Positions 19,642 to 28,162 of a DNA stretch of 64,000 nt are shown here, in pieces. This DNA comes from Nocardioides conyzicola. GTDB taxonomy: Bacteria; Actinomycetota; Actinomycetes; Propionibacteriales; Nocardioidaceae. The translations under genes and the position numbers were made by a program. The stretch lies in the NCBI RefSeq assembly GCF_039543825.1, contig NZ_BAABKM010000002.1, positions 2,884,133-2,948,132 on the forward strand, in the 5' to 3' direction. Each line of letters starts with the position of its first letter. Position 1 is the stretch's first letter. The notes under the pieces were generated by a model, which saw only the letters and a list, made by a program, of their open reading frames with translations, did not search any database and had not been told where the DNA came from.

Positions 19642-20763
19642 TCAGCCCTTGAGGGACGGGTCCTCTTCGTACACCGCGTCGATCAGCGACGTGTCGAAGA
19701 GGTCATCGGCACTGATGTCGATGCCGGCCGCCTTGATCGAGGTGATGTTGGCGTCGATCATCTCCGGGCTCATCGTGAACAGGCCGTTGGTCTCGGTCTC
19801 GTCGCTCTTGACCAGCAGCTCGCACTGCTGCTTGGCCTGCTCGACCTCCTTCTCGAGCTCCAGCGGCGGGTCGATCTCCTTGCCGTAGGTGTTGACCGCC
19901 AGCTCGGCGCCCGCCTTGTAGCCGGCGTCGCCGTCGCAGGCGTCGGTCCAGCCCTGGATCTCGGCCTTGAGGAACGCCTTCACCTCGTCGGGGTTGTTCT
20001 TGATCATGTCGTCGGTGGTGATCACGGTCTCGGCGACGAACGGCAGGCCGTTGTCGGCGAACGGCAGGTCGACGGTGTCGAAGCCGTGGCCCTTCACCAG
20101 CAGCGACTCGTTGGTCAGGTAGGCGACCAGGCCGTCGATCTGCTTGTCCTCGAGCGGCGAGACGTCGAACGAGTTCGGCACGATCGTCAGGCACTTCGGG
20201 TCGATGTCGTTGGCGCTGAGGAAGGCGTTGAAGAGGCTCAGGTTGGGGTCCTGGACGCCGATCTTCTTGCCGCACAGGTCGGCCGGGGTCGCGATGTTGC
20301 CCTTGTCGCCCAGCGACAGGATGCTGAACGGGTTCTTCTGGTACGTCGCGCCGACGATCTTCAGCGGGAACTTCGAGTTGGCGACGGCCGCGGCTGTCGA
20401 GACCGCGTTGCTCAGGCCGAACTCGGCCTTGCCGGTCGCGACGATCTCCTCCTGGGCGACCGGGCCCGGGAGCAGCGTGACCTTCGAGAAGCCGGCGTCC
20501 TTGTAGTAGCCCTTCGAGTCGGCGAGGAACTCACCCGCGAACTCCGAGTTCTTGATCCAGGACAGCTGGACGCTGACGTCGCCGTAGTCCCCGCCGCCGG
20601 CGGCCGCGGAGCTGGAGCCGCCCGAGGAGCCCTCGGAGCCGTCGGAGTCGGAGCCGCAGGCCGCGAGGCCTAGGGTGGCGACGGCGAGGACGGCGGTCAT
20701 GTGGAGCGCGGTGCGTCGGGCACCCCTGCGCGACAACCTGTTCGACCGGAACGGCAAGGTCAT
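19642..20763 (-). CDS. ABC transporter substrate-binding lipoprotein, NMT1/THI5 type
   Basis: A 373-residue lipoprotein. The N-terminus is basic and hydrophobic and ends in a lipobox, LGLAAC, followed by a Ser/Gly-rich linker. The mature part shows NMT1/THI5 features: [15 protein letters not shown], a glycine turn GPVAQEE, and [10 protein letters not shown]. Members bind thiamine pyrimidine precursors, riboflavin, sulfonates or other small ring compounds. The ATG has AGGAG eight bases upstream. A copy of the purine-island motif lies 127 bp upstream, so a purine-derived or ureide substrate is plausible. No thiamine or flavin riboswitch was seen in the leader. Confidence 0.82.
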   Translation of the reverse strand: MTLPFRSNRLSRRGARRTALHMTAVLAVATLGLAACGSDSDGSEGSSGGSSSAAAGGGDYGDVSVQLSWIKNSEFAGEFLADSKGYYKDAGFSKVTLLPGPVAQEEIVATGKAEFGLSNAVSTAAAVANSKFPLKIVGATYQKNPFSILSLGDKGNIATPADLCGKKIGVQDPNLSLFNAFLSANDIDPKCLTIVPNSFDVSPLEDKQIDGLVAYLTNESLLVKGHGFDTVDLPFADNGLPFVAETVITTDDMIKNNPDEVKAFLKAEIQGWTDACDGDAGYKAGAELAVNTYGKEIDPPLELEKEVEQAKQQCELLVKSDETETNGLFTMSPEMIDANITSIKAAGIDISADDLFDTSLIDAVYEEDPSLKG

Positions 20764-20876
20764 GTGAGTTTCTCCTAGGTTCTGGCGCGACGGGTTTCCC
20801 TCCCCGGGCGCGGATCACGGGTGTCCGAGACGCGCTGAACGTAGGAGCGCCACGTTGCGGAACTTCGCGACCGACG

Positions 20877-20904
20877 TAACGCGAGCGTTAAAACGTTCGT
20901 TTCA
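20877..20904 (-). promoter_or_regulatory. Purine-island motif copy 1 with adjacent palindrome, upstream of ABC importer
   Basis: On the reverse strand TGAAACGAACGTTTT (20904-20890) matches the 15-bp motif found before uraD, the NCS1 permease and the FmdA-type amidase. A second palindrome, TAACGC-GA-GCGTTA (20877-20890), abuts it. Both lie about 115-140 bp before the binding-protein start. Confidence 0.6.
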
Positions 20905-21032
20905 GGAGCTCGGGTGAGGAAAGGGGTTCTCGAGACCGGGTCGACCACTGTCGTACGGCGGCCGACCCGTTCGTGGCAGAGGTGAGAGGCCGCCCAGGAC
21001 GGGCGTCCGCACCGTCACAGGAGATGAGACAG

Positions 21033-21851
21033 ATGCCGCACCCGGAGCCGGTCGCCCGCCGACTGTTCGACCTCACCGAGCCGATCTCGCTGGTCAACTT
21101 CTTCTCCGACGAGCCCAACGAGGCGATGGCGTCGCTCGGCTTCCGCGACTACTGGGACGGCTACTTCGCCGGACGTTCGGCACCCCTCGGACGGGTGCCC
21201 GCTGAGGTCGTCGACGCGGCGTTCTACAGCTTCGCGGACGGCGAGGTGGCCCGCCACATCCCCCACGTCTGGGAGACGACGACGCCGGAGGCCGCGCACG
21301 CCGCGCGCCAACGGGGCTGCGTCGCGGCGCTGCGGCGCATCCTCGGCGACCTGGTCGGGTCTCCCGTGCTCGCGCGGGCCGCCGAGCTCCTCGCCGCGGC
21401 ATCGACCAGTGCGCCGACCGAGGGACGGGTGATGTACGCCGGCCTGCGCGCCCTCCCGGTGCCCGAGGAGCCGGTCGCCCGGCTCTGGCACGCGGCCAAC
21501 ATGCTGCGTGAGCACCGCGGTGACGGCCACATCGTGGCCCTGATGGCCGAGCAGGTCGGCGGGACCGAGGCCCACGTGCTCAGCGCCCTCGACATGGGCG
21601 TCTACCCGGCCGAGTCCTTCGGCCGGATCCACCACCTCCCCGCGGCCAGGCTCGCCGCGGTCATGGACGGCCTGCGCGGTCGTGGTCTCCTCGATGCCGA
21701 CGGCCGGCTGACCGATGCCGGTCGCGCGACCAAGGCCCGGATCGAGCTCCTGACCGATGCGCTCGCGGAGGCGCCGTACGAGGCGTTGACGCCGGTCGAG
21801 CTCGACGAGCTGGTCGGTGCGCTCGAGCCGATCGCGAGCAGGCTCAGCTGA
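21033..21851 (+). CDS. SCO6745-family protein (helix-turn-helix-like)
   Basis: A 272-residue protein of an actinobacteria-specific family. It begins MPHPEPVARRLFDLTEPISLVNFF and ends in a helical region with a winged-helix-like pattern (LAAVMDGLRGRGLLDADGRLTDAG, about 210-240). The central half holds conserved ARLWHAANMLREHRGDGHIVAL. Function is not established; a regulatory or small-molecule-sensing role is suggested only by the HTH-like end. The start at 21033 has AGGAG nine bases upstream; an ATG at 21024 directly after the AGGAG is too close. Its 3' end overlaps helR by 8 bp. Confidence 0.72.
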   Translation: MPHPEPVARRLFDLTEPISLVNFFSDEPNEAMASLGFRDYWDGYFAGRSAPLGRVPAEVVDAAFYSFADGEVARHIPHVWETTTPEAAHAARQRGCVAALRRILGDLVGSPVLARAAELLAAASTSAPTEGRVMYAGLRALPVPEEPVARLWHAANMLREHRGDGHIVALMAEQVGGTEAHVLSALDMGVYPAESFGRIHHLPAARLAAVMDGLRGRGLLDADGRLTDAGRATKARIELLTDALAEAPYEALTPVELDELVGALEPIASRLS

Positions 21852-23988
21852 GGATCACCAGCTGCTGGGTCGCGCGCGTCATCGCGACGTAGCGGTCGAC
21901 GGCACCCTCGGTGCCGGTGCCGAAGGTTTCCGGGCCGACGAGGACGACCAGGTCGAACTCCAGCCCCTTCGACAGCTCGGGGGTGAGCGACCGGACGCGG
22001 GCCGTCGCGTCGTACGCGCCGTCGGTGCTGATCACGCACGCGATGCCCTCGTCGTGCTCGGCGAGCCAGCCGGCCAGGATCACGTCCAGCTCCGGCATGG
22101 ACCCGTGGACGACCGGGAGGCCGCTGCTGCGGATCGAGGTGGGGACGTTGGCGTCGGGGAGCACCGCGCGGATGACGGGCTCGGCCTCGGCCATCACCTC
22201 CTCCGGCGTCCGGTAGTTGATGCTGAGGGACGCCAGCTGCACCTGGTCGAGGCCGGCGCGCTCGAGCCGCTCCTGCCACGACTCCGTGAAGCCGTGCCGG
22301 GCCTGGGCGCGGTCGCCGACGATGGTGAAGCTGCGCGACGGGCAGCGGAGCAGCAGCATCTGCCACTCGGCGTCGGTCAGCTCCTGCGCCTCGTCGACCA
22401 CGATGTGCGCGAACGGGCCGGACAGCAGGTCCGGGTCGGTGGTGGGCAGGGCGTCCTGGTCCACGAGGGCGTCGCGGATGCCGCCCTGGCTGAGCTGGGC
22501 GTACAGGCCGTCCTCGTCCTCGAGCTGGAGGATGTCGTCGATCACCCGGTCCATCTGGGCGCGCTCGGCGGCGATCGCGGCGTCGCGCTGCCGCTTGCGC
22601 CGCGCGACCTCGGGGTCGCCCAGGCGCTGGCGCGCCGCGTCGAGGAGCGGCAGGTCGGAGACGGTCCACGCGTGGGGGTCGTCGCGCTGCAGCGCCCGGA
22701 CCTCGTCGGAGGTGAGCCACGGGGCGCACTTCCGCAGGTACGCCGGGACGTCCCACAGGTCGCCGACCAGGTCGGTCGGCTCGATGAGCGGCCAGGCGCG
22801 GGTGAGGGTCTCGCGCAGGTCGGCGTTCGCGGCCAGTGACCGTCGGAGCAGCTCGGGGCCGACCTCCTCGTCGTCGTACTTGTCGACCAGGATCGTGAGC
22901 AGCTCCTCCCAGATCTGGTCGCGCGCCTCGTTGTGCGGTGTGCCCGCCACCGACTCGAACGCCTCGACCCAGTCGGTGGTGCTCAGCCACAGGTCCACCC
23001 AGGGGGTCTCGACGTCCATGCCCTGGGTGGGCGGCTCCTCGTAGAGGCGTACGGCAGGCTCGATCGCGGCGACCATGCCCGCGGTCGCCTTGAGCCGCGC
23101 GACCTCCGGGTCCGTCTCGTAGGGCGCGGCAGCGCCCTCGGGCACGAGCTCTCGCAGCGTGCAGGTCTGCACCCCGTCCTCGCCGAGGCTGGGCAGCACG
23201 TCGCCGACGTACGCCAGGTAGGGCTGGTGCGGGCCGACGAACAGCACGCCGCCGCGGCGGTGGCCGAGCCGCGGGTCGGCGTACAGGAGGTACGCCGTGC
23301 GGTGCAGCGCGACCACGGTCTTGCCGGTGCCCGGGCCCCCGTCGACGACGAGGGTGCCGCGCGAGCTCGCGCGGATGATGGCGTCCTGGTCGGACTGGAT
23401 GGTGCCGAGGACGTCGCGCATCCGCGGCGACCGGGTGGAGCCGAGGCTGGCGATGAAGGCGGACTGGTCGTCGAGGGCCGCGGCGTGGCCCTCGAGCCCG
23501 TCGGCCGTGAACACCTCGTCCCAGTAGTCGCTGATCCGGCCCAGGGTCCACCGGTAGCGGCGGCGGCTGGCGAGACCCATCGGCTGGGCGTGGGTGGCGC
23601 CGAAGAAGGGCTCGGCCGCGGGCGCGCGCCAGTCGAGCAGCAGCGGGTTACCGGCGCTGTCGGTGAGGCCCAGGCGCCCGACGTACACAGGGTCTCCGCC
23701 GTCCGCGGGCACCATGTGGCCGAGGCAGAGGTCCAGCCCGAAGCGGCTCAGCGCGCGCCGGCGGGCGGTCAGCCGGTGCACCTCCTGGTCGCGGTCCAGC
23801 GCGTCCTGCCCCTCGCCGACGGGCGCCTTGCGGAGCTCGTCGAGCCGGCCGGACAGGTCGGCCAGCGACTGCTCCAGGCTCGCGGCGACGGCGGCGAAGT
23901 GCCGTTCGTCTGCGGCGATCAGGTCGGGGTCGGCCTTGGCGGCGAGGCTGTCCGGCAGCGTGAACGCGCTGGTCGTCGAGGGAGGCAC
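21844..23988 (-). CDS. helR: RNA polymerase recycling motor ATPase HelR
   Basis: A 714-residue UvrD/Rep-like ATPase of the HelD/HelR class. An N-terminal coiled coil (about residues 15-70) precedes an early domain; Walker A is GGPGTGKTVVALHRTAYLL, with Walker B as VVDEAQELTDAEWQMLLL, and C-terminal motifs SLSINYRTPEE, KGLEFDLVVLVGP and YVAMTRATQQL. In Streptomyces and Mycobacterium, HelR dislodges rifamycin and stalled RNA polymerase and gives rifamycin tolerance. A matching rifamycin-associated element lies 25 bp upstream. The GTG at 23988 is chosen because the reading frame above it runs through that element and a terminator; no clear ribosome binding site is visible. Confidence 0.85.
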   Translation of the reverse strand: MPPSTTSAFTLPDSLAAKADPDLIAADERHFAAVAASLEQSLADLSGRLDELRKAPVGEGQDALDRDQEVHRLTARRRALSRFGLDLCLGHMVPADGGDPVYVGRLGLTDSAGNPLLLDWRAPAAEPFFGATHAQPMGLASRRRYRWTLGRISDYWDEVFTADGLEGHAAALDDQSAFIASLGSTRSPRMRDVLGTIQSDQDAIIRASSRGTLVVDGGPGTGKTVVALHRTAYLLYADPRLGHRRGGVLFVGPHQPYLAYVGDVLPSLGEDGVQTCTLRELVPEGAAAPYETDPEVARLKATAGMVAAIEPAVRLYEEPPTQGMDVETPWVDLWLSTTDWVEAFESVAGTPHNEARDQIWEELLTILVDKYDDEEVGPELLRRSLAANADLRETLTRAWPLIEPTDLVGDLWDVPAYLRKCAPWLTSDEVRALQRDDPHAWTVSDLPLLDAARQRLGDPEVARRKRQRDAAIAAERAQMDRVIDDILQLEDEDGLYAQLSQGGIRDALVDQDALPTTDPDLLSGPFAHIVVDEAQELTDAEWQMLLLRCPSRSFTIVGDRAQARHGFTESWQERLERAGLDQVQLASLSINYRTPEEVMAEAEPVIRAVLPDANVPTSIRSSGLPVVHGSMPELDVILAGWLAEHDEGIACVISTDGAYDATARVRSLTPELSKGLEFDLVVLVGPETFGTGTEGAVDRYVAMTRATQQLVILS

Positions 23989-24012
23989 GTCGGGAGAGTC
24001 TGGGCCACGACC

Positions 24013-24034
24013 GGGGCCTTGCCGCAAGCCGGGG
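24013..24034 (-). promoter_or_regulatory. Rifamycin-associated element (RAE) upstream of helR
   Basis: Read on the reverse strand this contains GGCTTGCGGCAAGGCCCC, an inverted repeat around CTTGC-GGCAAG that matches my memory of the 19-bp RAE found before rifamycin-inactivating genes and helR. It lies just after a possible -10 box (TATAGC, 24045-24040) and before the helR start. Role inferred from the known element. Confidence 0.85.
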
Positions 24035-24055
24035 GGTCGGCTATACCTTGGAAGT

Positions 24056-24079
24056 GGAGAGACCCGGTCGGGCCTCTCC
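24056..24079 (-). terminator. Hairpin terminator after guanine deaminase
   Basis: A ten-base-pair stem with a four-base loop (arms GGAGAGGCCC and GGGTCTCTCC on the reverse strand, one G-T pair) starts nine bases after the deaminase stop. There is no T tract, which is normal for high-GC actinobacteria. It would separate the purine operon from helR. Confidence 0.7.
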
Positions 24080-24088
24080 TTCTCTGTG

Positions 24089-24556
24089 TCAGTACGCCGT
24101 GCGCTCGGTGTTGCTGAGCCACGCGTCGAACGGCGCGAACGCCTCGGGATGCCGCCCGGCCTCGACCGCTGTCGGCCAGGTCGAGCGGTCACGGGCGAAG
24201 AGCTCGTAGAACTCCCGGTCGTCGAAGCCACCTCGCGCGGCGTCGTGGCGGTCGGCGGCGTAGACGACCCGGTCGAGGCGGGCCCAGAGCGCGGCGGAGA
24301 CGCACAGCGGGCAAGGCTCGCACGACGTGTAGAGGACCGACCCGGCCAGCGAGAAGTCCCCGAGGTCGGCGCACGCGGTCCGGATCGCCAGCACCTCGGC
24401 GTGCGCGGTGGGGTCGTTGTCGCGGGTGACCCGGTTCTGCCCGGTCGCCAGCAGCGTCCCGTCCCGCACGATCACCGCGCCGAACGGACCACCTCCCTCG
24501 GCGACGTTGGCGACCGCGAGGTCGAGGGCCTGGGCGAGCCAGCGGTCGTCGGTCAT
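24089..24556 (-). CDS. guaD: Guanine deaminase (cytidine deaminase-like fold)
   Basis: A 155-residue zinc deaminase. The ligands are HAE in NDPTAHAEVLAIR and the pair in SCEPCPLC. The segment RVVYAADRHDAARGGFDD and the ordering match Bacillus-type GuaD rather than the tRNA adenosine deaminase branch. It hydrolyses guanine to xanthine plus ammonia, feeding the xanthine dehydrogenase encoded just upstream. The ATG overlaps the xanthine dehydrogenase stop (ATGA, 24553-24556). It is the last gene of the operon and is followed by a hairpin. A general nucleoside deaminase is the alternative, less likely in this context. Confidence 0.85.
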   Translation of the reverse strand: MTDDRWLAQALDLAVANVAEGGGPFGAVIVRDGTLLATGQNRVTRDNDPTAHAEVLAIRTACADLGDFSLAGSVLYTSCEPCPLCVSAALWARLDRVVYAADRHDAARGGFDDREFYELFARDRSTWPTAVEAGRHPEAFAPFDAWLSNTERTAY

Positions 24557-27153
24557 GTGGCCTCCTGGTTGGCGAGTCTCCAGAGCCGGTCGCGGCTCAT
24601 CGGCAGCTCGTGAGGGCGTACGCCGAGGGCGTCGCGCACGGCGTTGGCGATCGCGGGCGCCACCGGGTTGTACGGCGCCTCGCTCATCGACTTGGCTCCG
24701 CGCGGCCCGAGCTCGTCGTACGTGTCGGCGAAGAGCACCTCCGTCGGTGGCACGTCGGCCATCTGCGGGACCCGGTAGTGCCGGAAGGTGCGGGTGAGGA
24801 CCTCGCCGTCGCGGACCATGATCTCCTCCTGCAGCGCGCTGCCGAGCGCCTGCGCGACGCCGCCCTCGACCTGCCCGCGCAGCTGCTCGGGGTTGATCAC
24901 CCGGCCGGCGTCGACGGCGTGCACGGAGCGCAGCACGCGCAGCTCCCCGGTCAGCCGGTCGACCGCGACCCGGACGCCGTGGACGTTGAAGGCCACCGAC
25001 CGCGGCGTACCGGAGTGATGCCCAGAACGGCTCAACGGTGGGGTTTCACCGGCATCGAGGGCGGCGCGGAGCGTTCGCGCCGCGCGGGCGACCGCGGTGC
25101 CGGCGACGACCGAGCCGGTCGAGCCGAAGGCCCCGGTGTCGTACGCCGCCGCATCGGTGTCCGAGGAGTGCAGCCGGACCCGCGCGGGGTCGACGCCGAG
25201 CTCCTCCGCGACCAGCTGCACGTGGACGGTGGCCGACCCGTTGCCGAACTCCGCGCTCCCCACGCCGATCGTCACGGTGCCGTCCGCGTCCAGGCTGACC
25301 GTCGCCTCGCTGTGGTGGCCACGCGGCGGGATCGTGGCGATCATCGACGCCGCGACGCCCTCGCCGATCGCCCACCTCCCGCCAACGGGCGCCGGGGCGT
25401 CGTCGGTCGCGGCCAGCGCGCTCTCGACCAGGTCGAGGCACTGGTCGAGGCCGTAGCTGCCGAACACCAGGTCGGTGTCCGGCTCGCCGTTGACGACGAA
25501 CTCGTCGCCGGGGCGCACGACGTTGCGCCGGCGCAGCTCGACGGGGGAGATCCCCAGCTCGCGGGCCAGCTCGTCGAGCGCCGACTCGATCCCGAAGATC
25601 ACCTGGCCGAGCCCGTAGCCGCGGAAGGCCCCCGACGGCACGTGGTTGGTGTAGACCGCCTCGGCGTCGACCCGCTTGTTGGCGCACCGGTAGAGCGCCA
25701 CCGACTCGTGGCAGCCGTGGAAGAGCACCCCGACCGAGTGGTTGCCGTAGGCGCCCGCGTCGCTGAGCACGTCGACGACGAGCGCGGTCAGCACGCCGTC
25801 GGCGTCGGCGCCGGCTGTCACCGAGATCCGCATGGGGTGGCGGCTCGGCACGAGCGTGAACTGCTGCTCGCGGGTCAGCTCCAGCTGGACCGGTGCCTGC
25901 AGGCGGAGCACGGCGAGCGCGACCAGGTCCTCGACGAGCATCTCCTGCTTGCCGCCGAACCCGCCGCCCACGCGTGCCGCGATGACCCTGACCCGGTCCT
26001 CGTCCAGCCCCAGGACGTGGGCGAGCTCGGCGCGCACCAGGAACGGCACCTGGGTGCTCGCGCGGATCACCAGCCGCCCGTCCTCGTCGATCCAGCCGCG
26101 GGCGCCGTGGGTCTCCAGCGACGCGTGGGTGACCCGCGCGGTCCGCCAGGTCCCGGTCACGGTCGCGGCCGCCGCGGCCAGCCCGGCGGTCACGTCGCCG
26201 ATCTCGCCGTGGGTCTGCGCGACCACGTTGCGGTCGGGTTCCGCGATGCGGGAGGTGTCCGACGCCTTGTCGCCGTGCAGGAGCGGGGCACCGGCCGTGC
26301 GGGCGGCCTCGGGGTCGAAGACGGCCGGCAGGACGTCGTACTCGATGTCGATGAGGGACGCCGCGTGCTGTGCGGCGCCGACCGACTCGGCCACCACGGC
26401 GGCGACCCGCTGGCCGCGGAAGCGCACGACCTCGTCGAGCATCCGGGTGTCGTCCGGGTCGTCGAGGCGGCTCTCGTGGCGGGCGGTGGAGTAGAGCACG
26501 TCGGGGACGTCGTGGTGCGTGAGGACGAGGCGTACGCCGGGGGCCGCCTCGGCCCTGCTGGTGTCGATGCGGGTGATCCGGGCGTGGGCGTGCGGGCTCT
26601 GCACCAGCGCCAGGTGCAGCACGCCGGTCGTCGGCAGGTCGAGCGTGTAGGGCTCGGTGCCGGTGACGACCCGCGCGGCGGCCGGCGCTCCGAGCGAGGC
26701 GCCGAAGGCCGCGCCGTCGGCGGTCGCCGGGCCGACGTTGACCGTGCCGGACAGCGCGTCGCGGATCGAGCGGTAGCCGGTGCAGCGGCACAGGTTGCCC
26801 TTGAAGCACCGCGCGACGTCGGTCGGTGCGCCGGCTCCGGTGGCCGTCATGATGAAGCCGGCGGTGCAGAAGCCGCACTGGAACCCCGCGGCGTCGGCGA
26901 ACGCGCGCTGCACCGGGTGCGGGTCCTCCGGGGTGCCCAGGCCCGCCAGGGTCGTCACCTCGTGCTCGACGGCACGGGCGGCCGGGTAGAGGCAGGAGTG
27001 CACCGGCGCCCCGTCGACGTGGACGGTGCAGGCGCCGCAGTCGCCGGCGTCGCAGCCCTTCTTGACGTCCAGGCGCCCGGCCTCGCGCAGGAACGCGCGC
27101 AGGCACTGGCCCGGTGCGGGAGTCGCCTCGACCGGCTCGCCGTTGACCCTCAT
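24553..27153 (-). CDS. Xanthine dehydrogenase, fused [2Fe-2S] and molybdopterin subunits
   Basis: An 866-residue protein oxidising hypoxanthine/xanthine to urate. Residues 1-150 form the ferredoxin and helical 2Fe-2S domains, with Cys34, Cys39, Cys42 and Cys54 (CDAGDCGAC) and the second cluster in CGFCTAGF and CRCTGYRSI. From about 180 to the end is the aldehyde oxidase/xanthine dehydrogenase Mo domain, with RVGGGFGGK, SGAFRGYGLGQ and the C-terminal region GAKSMSEAPYNPVAPAIANAV, which should hold the catalytic Glu. The FAD domain is a separate gene upstream. The ATG at 27153 has GGAGG six bases away. An unusual 247-bp repeat-filled gap precedes it. No XdhC-type maturation gene is visible. Confidence 0.9.
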   Translation of the reverse strand: MRVNGEPVEATPAPGQCLRAFLREAGRLDVKKGCDAGDCGACTVHVDGAPVHSCLYPAARAVEHEVTTLAGLGTPEDPHPVQRAFADAAGFQCGFCTAGFIMTATGAGAPTDVARCFKGNLCRCTGYRSIRDALSGTVNVGPATADGAAFGASLGAPAAARVVTGTEPYTLDLPTTGVLHLALVQSPHAHARITRIDTSRAEAAPGVRLVLTHHDVPDVLYSTARHESRLDDPDDTRMLDEVVRFRGQRVAAVVAESVGAAQHAASLIDIEYDVLPAVFDPEAARTAGAPLLHGDKASDTSRIAEPDRNVVAQTHGEIGDVTAGLAAAAATVTGTWRTARVTHASLETHGARGWIDEDGRLVIRASTQVPFLVRAELAHVLGLDEDRVRVIAARVGGGFGGKQEMLVEDLVALAVLRLQAPVQLELTREQQFTLVPSRHPMRISVTAGADADGVLTALVVDVLSDAGAYGNHSVGVLFHGCHESVALYRCANKRVDAEAVYTNHVPSGAFRGYGLGQVIFGIESALDELARELGISPVELRRRNVVRPGDEFVVNGEPDTDLVFGSYGLDQCLDLVESALAATDDAPAPVGGRWAIGEGVAASMIATIPPRGHHSEATVSLDADGTVTIGVGSAEFGNGSATVHVQLVAEELGVDPARVRLHSSDTDAAAYDTGAFGSTGSVVAGTAVARAARTLRAALDAGETPPLSRSGHHSGTPRSVAFNVHGVRVAVDRLTGELRVLRSVHAVDAGRVINPEQLRGQVEGGVAQALGSALQEEIMVRDGEVLTRTFRHYRVPQMADVPPTEVLFADTYDELGPRGAKSMSEAPYNPVAPAIANAVRDALGVRPHELPMSRDRLWRLANQEAT

Positions 27154-27173
27154 ACCGGCCTCCGCGAGGCGGC

Positions 27174-27430
27174 GGTGAGCAGGCAACCGTTGGGGGTCGA
27201 CCTCCGCGGGGCGGTGGTGAGCAGGCAACCGTTTCGGGTCGCATGGTGCTCGAGAACGGTTGCTGACTCACCGCTCGCCGGCCCCAACCCGCTCATGACA
27301 GCAGCTCCGCTCGCACTGGCGGCGGTGAGCAGGCAACCGTTTCGGCTCGCGTGGTGCTCGAGAACGGTTGCTGACTCACCGCTCCCCGGCGTCCACCCGC
27401 TCATGACAGCAGCTCCGCCCGCACCTCGTG
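27174..27430. repeat. Tandemly duplicated inverted-repeat element
   Basis: Two 57-bp copies (27216-27272 and 27324-27380) each have arms GGTGAGCAGGCAACCGTT and AACGGTTGCTGACTCACC, able to form a hairpin with an ~18-bp stem (one-base bulge or mismatch) and a loop of about 21 bases. Their spacing is 108 bp and the flanks are also duplicated, including the last codons and stop of the FAD-subunit gene (27401 region copied at 27293). A third left arm alone lies at 27174-27191. No transposase is encoded. It sits inside the operon between the FAD subunit and xanthine dehydrogenase genes. Confidence 0.85.
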
Positions 27431-28162
27431 CGCCAGCAGACCGGTGACGTGGGCGCGCCAGTCGGCGGGGCCGTGCGGGTCGTCGTACCAGCAGTCGACC
27501 GCCGCGAGCCCGTCGTCGAGGTCGTCCACGTCGAGGACGACCGGGCGGGTGGTCGCGGCGGTGACGGTGATCCGCCGGCCGCAGCCGATGACGACGGCGG
27601 CGGCGCGGCCGAGCGGGGTGAGGGCGGTACGCCGGAAGGCCGACGGCAGCGAGAGCGACGCGGTGGGTACGTCGACCGCGCGGATCACCTCGCCCGGCCC
27701 GAGGGTCGTCGTACCGGCGCCGGTGACGAAGTCGACGACGGGCTCCTCGCGCTCGCCGCCGTCGGGTGTCCAGATGACGACGGCGCCGCCGAGCGCGGCC
27801 GTCAGCGAGATCATCGCGCCGGCGGGCAGCGCCAGCGCGAGGTTGCCGCCGACGGTGGCGACGTGCTGCACCTTCCACGACATCAGGAACGAGTCGGCGC
27901 TCGCCCGGGCCAGCGCGTCCGCAGCACCCCACGGTGCACCGAGCGCCCGCAGGACCGTGCAGGTCGCCCCGATCCGGAGCACGCCGGGCAGCTCCTCCCA
28001 GTCGGGCCAGCCGAGCGTCGTGAGGTCCACCAGGCCGCTGACCTCCGGCTGCGGCTCCGAGAAGAGCCAGGACCCGCCCGCGAGCAGCGCCTCGCCGGGC
28101 CCGAGCGCCAGGTCCTCGCGGCCCCGGGCGAGCCGGTGGCTGGTGACGGTGTGGAGGTCCAT
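27401..28162 (-). CDS. Xanthine dehydrogenase FAD-binding subunit
   Basis: A 253-residue flavoprotein subunit of the molybdopterin dehydrogenase FAD-binding family (CoxM/XdhB-like). The FAD-contacting motif is AGGSWLFSE near residue 28, followed by VDLTTLGWPDWEE, IGATCTVLRAL and, in the middle, VGGNLALALPAGAMISL, which corresponds to the TIGGN-type flavin loop. It transfers electrons from the Fe-S clusters of the fused subunit to NAD or another acceptor. The ATG at 28162 overlaps the preceding regulator's stop (TGATG) and has GAGG eight bases upstream; a GTG at 28165 is possible. Confidence 0.85.
   Translation of the reverse strand: MDLHTVTSHRLARGREDLALGPGEALLAGGSWLFSEPQPEVSGLVDLTTLGWPDWEELPGVLRIGATCTVLRALGAPWGAADALARASADSFLMSWKVQHVATVGGNLALALPAGAMISLTAALGGAVVIWTPDGGEREEPVVDFVTGAGTTTLGPGEVIRAVDVPTASLSLPSAFRRTALTPLGRAAAVVIGCGRRITVTAATTRPVVLDVDDLDDGLAAVDCWYDDPHGPADWRAHVTGLLAHEVRAELLS

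Noticed and set aside
20764..21032. Possible TPP or FMN riboswitch before the NMT1-type binding protein
   Set aside because: The reverse-strand leader lacks the CTGAGA core of THI boxes and the conserved elements of the FMN box.
27216..27380. GCAACCGTTTC in the hairpin repeats as extra purine-island motif copies
   Set aside because: The spacing between GCAAC and GTTTC is one base instead of four, and it lies inside a longer repeat structure.
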